Part shown: positions 14,575 through 15,568 of the stretch, piece after piece | Layout of the letters: each line of letters begins with the position of its first letter | Position numbering within the stretch: position 1 is the stretch's first letter | Origin: an archaeon | Lineage (GTDB): Archaea > Thermoproteota > Nitrososphaeria > Nitrososphaerales > CADDZS01 | Direction: 5' to 3' | Length of the DNA stretch: 15,568 nt | Assembly: GCA_021806865.1 (NCBI GenBank) | Contig: JAKAPU010000045.1 | Coordinates: forward strand, 1 to 15,568 | Program-made: the position numbers and the translations under genes | The notes under the pieces: model-generated | What the model was told of the DNA's origin: nothing | Seen by the model: only the letters and a program-made list of their open reading frames with translations | The model's database searches: none

Positions 14575-15568
14575 CTAACTTCGAACGATTCTTGAAATGT
14601 TCAATTTGCCATCATCTAACAGTTCCTGTGCCAAATGGAAATCCCAAGTTGGTAATGTCTCTGGAAAATCATCACGAAAATGGAAGGATCTGCTTTCTTT
14701 CCTATGAAATGCCCCATTTGCAACCATTCTGGCTACCAGATACATATGTCGGACTTCGTGAGCGCGCAACAACTCATGCAAATCTCCAGCTTTCATTCTG
14801 TCAACCTCGGGTTCCAAAGAGTCGAGCTTCTTCATGCCTTCAGAAATGGTGCTCTCTGTTCGATGAAAACCGACGTAATCGTTCATGATCAGCTGTATCT
14901 TTGCTTCCACATCTCCCGGATTGGGACCACCTTTTCTATTGAGAAAAGAGAAGCAATCATCATATGCGCTCTGAATCTCTTCAAGAGTAATAACGATGCC
15001 ATTCTCTTCACGTTTTGCGTACTTTGCTGCATTCTCTCCAGCGACAAACCCAACGGTAAATGCTTGACCTAGCCCACCATCACTGCTCATAGCACAATCA
15101 CCAGCACCGAAAAGTCCCGAAACAGTGGTTGAACATTCCTCATCAATGAATAAGCCACCGCCCGTGAGAAGACATCCAACCTCGACCTCGAGCATTTCTT
15201 CCTTAAGGTTGATCTTCCTATCTTCAAAGAAGTAGCGATAACTTAGCATATCACTGATTAGCAAATGTTTCATAAGCTCGATTTCTGTTTCAGAGAGGTG
15301 TCTACAGTCCACGTAAATTGGTCCTCGTCCTTCTTCAATCTCCATTAGAGTATGACGAACGAGAAGCGGTCTTGGAGCTTTCTCACCTTTAGGAGAATAC
15401 CTCAACATGTATCTTTCTTGATTCTTATTTACCAGATATGCACCGAATCCTGTGAATGCGGCCATGCCTGGCGCCCCAAACCCTTTTGGATGAAGGGTAG
15501 ACTTACACAATTCGAGATCAATAATCTTAGCACCTGCCATCAGAGCCAGTGCAGGGCCGCTTCCCGTG
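14575..15568 (-). CDS. AprA/FrdA-like FAD oxidoreductase subunit, N-terminus beyond the window
   Basis: The C-terminal 330 residues of a fumarate reductase/succinate dehydrogenase/adenylylsulfate reductase-type flavoprotein. The frame is open through the right edge: residues TGSGPALAL precede the internal ATG at 15540 and match the family's conserved stretch, so 15540 is not the start. Counting from that ATG, the second FAD-binding motif GLFGAGDCAMSSDGGLGQAF is at 142-161, and the C-terminal RKESRSFHFRDDFP (280-293) matches the HRxESRGxHxRxDxP motif of the superfamily. A helical arm (residues 190-275) precedes it. The ferredoxin gene follows after 36 bp. The reaction is unknown: fumarate reduction, substrate dehydrogenation or an AprA-like role cannot be separated without the N-terminal active site. 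Confidence 0.88.
   Translation of the reverse strand, partial: TGSGPALALMAGAKIIDLELCKSTLHPKGFGAPGMAAFTGFGAYLVNKNQERYMLRYSPKGEKAPRPLLVRHTLMEIEEGRGPIYVDCRHLSETEIELMKHLLISDMLSYRYFFEDRKINLKEEMLEVEVGCLLTGGGLFIDEECSTTVSGLFGAGDCAMSSDGGLGQAFTVGFVAGENAAKYAKREENGIVITLEEIQSAYDDCFSFLNRKGGPNPGDVEAKIQLIMNDYVGFHRTESTISEGMKKLDSLEPEVDRMKAGDLHELLRAHEVRHMYLVARMVANGAFHRKESRSFHFRDDFPETLPTWDFHLAQELLDDGKLNISRIVRS

Noticed and set aside
1..15568. CRISPR arrays, rRNA, phage genes or defence systems
   Set aside because: No regularly spaced repeats, rRNA-like stretches, integrases, restriction enzymes or toxin-antitoxin pairs were seen on either strand.

Overview
The window looks archaeal. AT-rich TATA-like boxes sit about 28-29 bases upstream of several start codons, as expected for leaderless archaeal transcripts. 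GTG and TTG starts are frequent, the binding protein carries a Tat-type signal, and there is a small CxxC...HxxC zinc-finger protein of a kind I associate with Thermoproteota/Nitrososphaeria (Thaumarchaeota). Base composition is moderate. The lineage is an inference from gene style, not from a marker gene. The content is heterotrophic and accessory: solute uptake, hydrolases and flavin or iron-sulfur oxidoreductases.

Layout. Positions 1-588 (+) hold the C-terminal catalytic part of an M24 metallopeptidase cut by the window edge. Positions 716-1489 (-) encode an alpha/beta hydrolase. Positions 1880-3327 (+) carry livG-livF, the two ATPases of a branched-chain-amino-acid-type (HAAT) ABC importer. 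Positions 6847-3341 (-) carry the rest of that importer, binding protein then livH then livM, converging on livF with a 13-bp gap. Positions 7090-7326 (-) may encode a small charged protein, and 7651-8277 (-) encode an isochorismatase-fold hydrolase. Positions 8623-9045 (-) hold a carboxymuconolactone decarboxylase-like protein with an unclear start. The stretch 9046-9603 has no convincing gene. A two-helix membrane protein (9604-9834), a frameshifted luciferase-like monooxygenase (10057-11126), a polytopic membrane protein (11361-12053) and an FAD monooxygenase interrupted by one in-frame TAA (12127-13305) follow, all on the minus strand. Positions 13522-13885 (-) are an internally deleted IS630-family transposase. 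Positions 14037-14255 (+) encode the zinc-finger protein. Positions 14341-15568 (-) carry a 2[4Fe-4S] ferredoxin preceded by an AprA/FrdA-like flavoprotein that runs off the right edge.

How it works together (inference). The importer would bring in an amino acid, amide or similar small organic compound. The M24 peptidase, alpha/beta hydrolase and isochorismatase-type hydrolase could open or trim it, and the flavoenzymes and the flavoprotein-ferredoxin pair could oxidise it. The substrate cannot be named from the sequence.

The strongest unusual signals are three genes damaged by tiny lesions between 8.6 and 13.3 kb next to a collapsed insertion sequence, the split convergent importer locus, a perfect 12-bp inverted repeat between the divergent hydrolase and livG genes, an altered ABC signature in LivG, and consistent leaderless-type promoter spacing. 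I did not find a clearly new multi-gene system. The least characterised candidate is the AprA-like flavoprotein-ferredoxin pair at the right edge.
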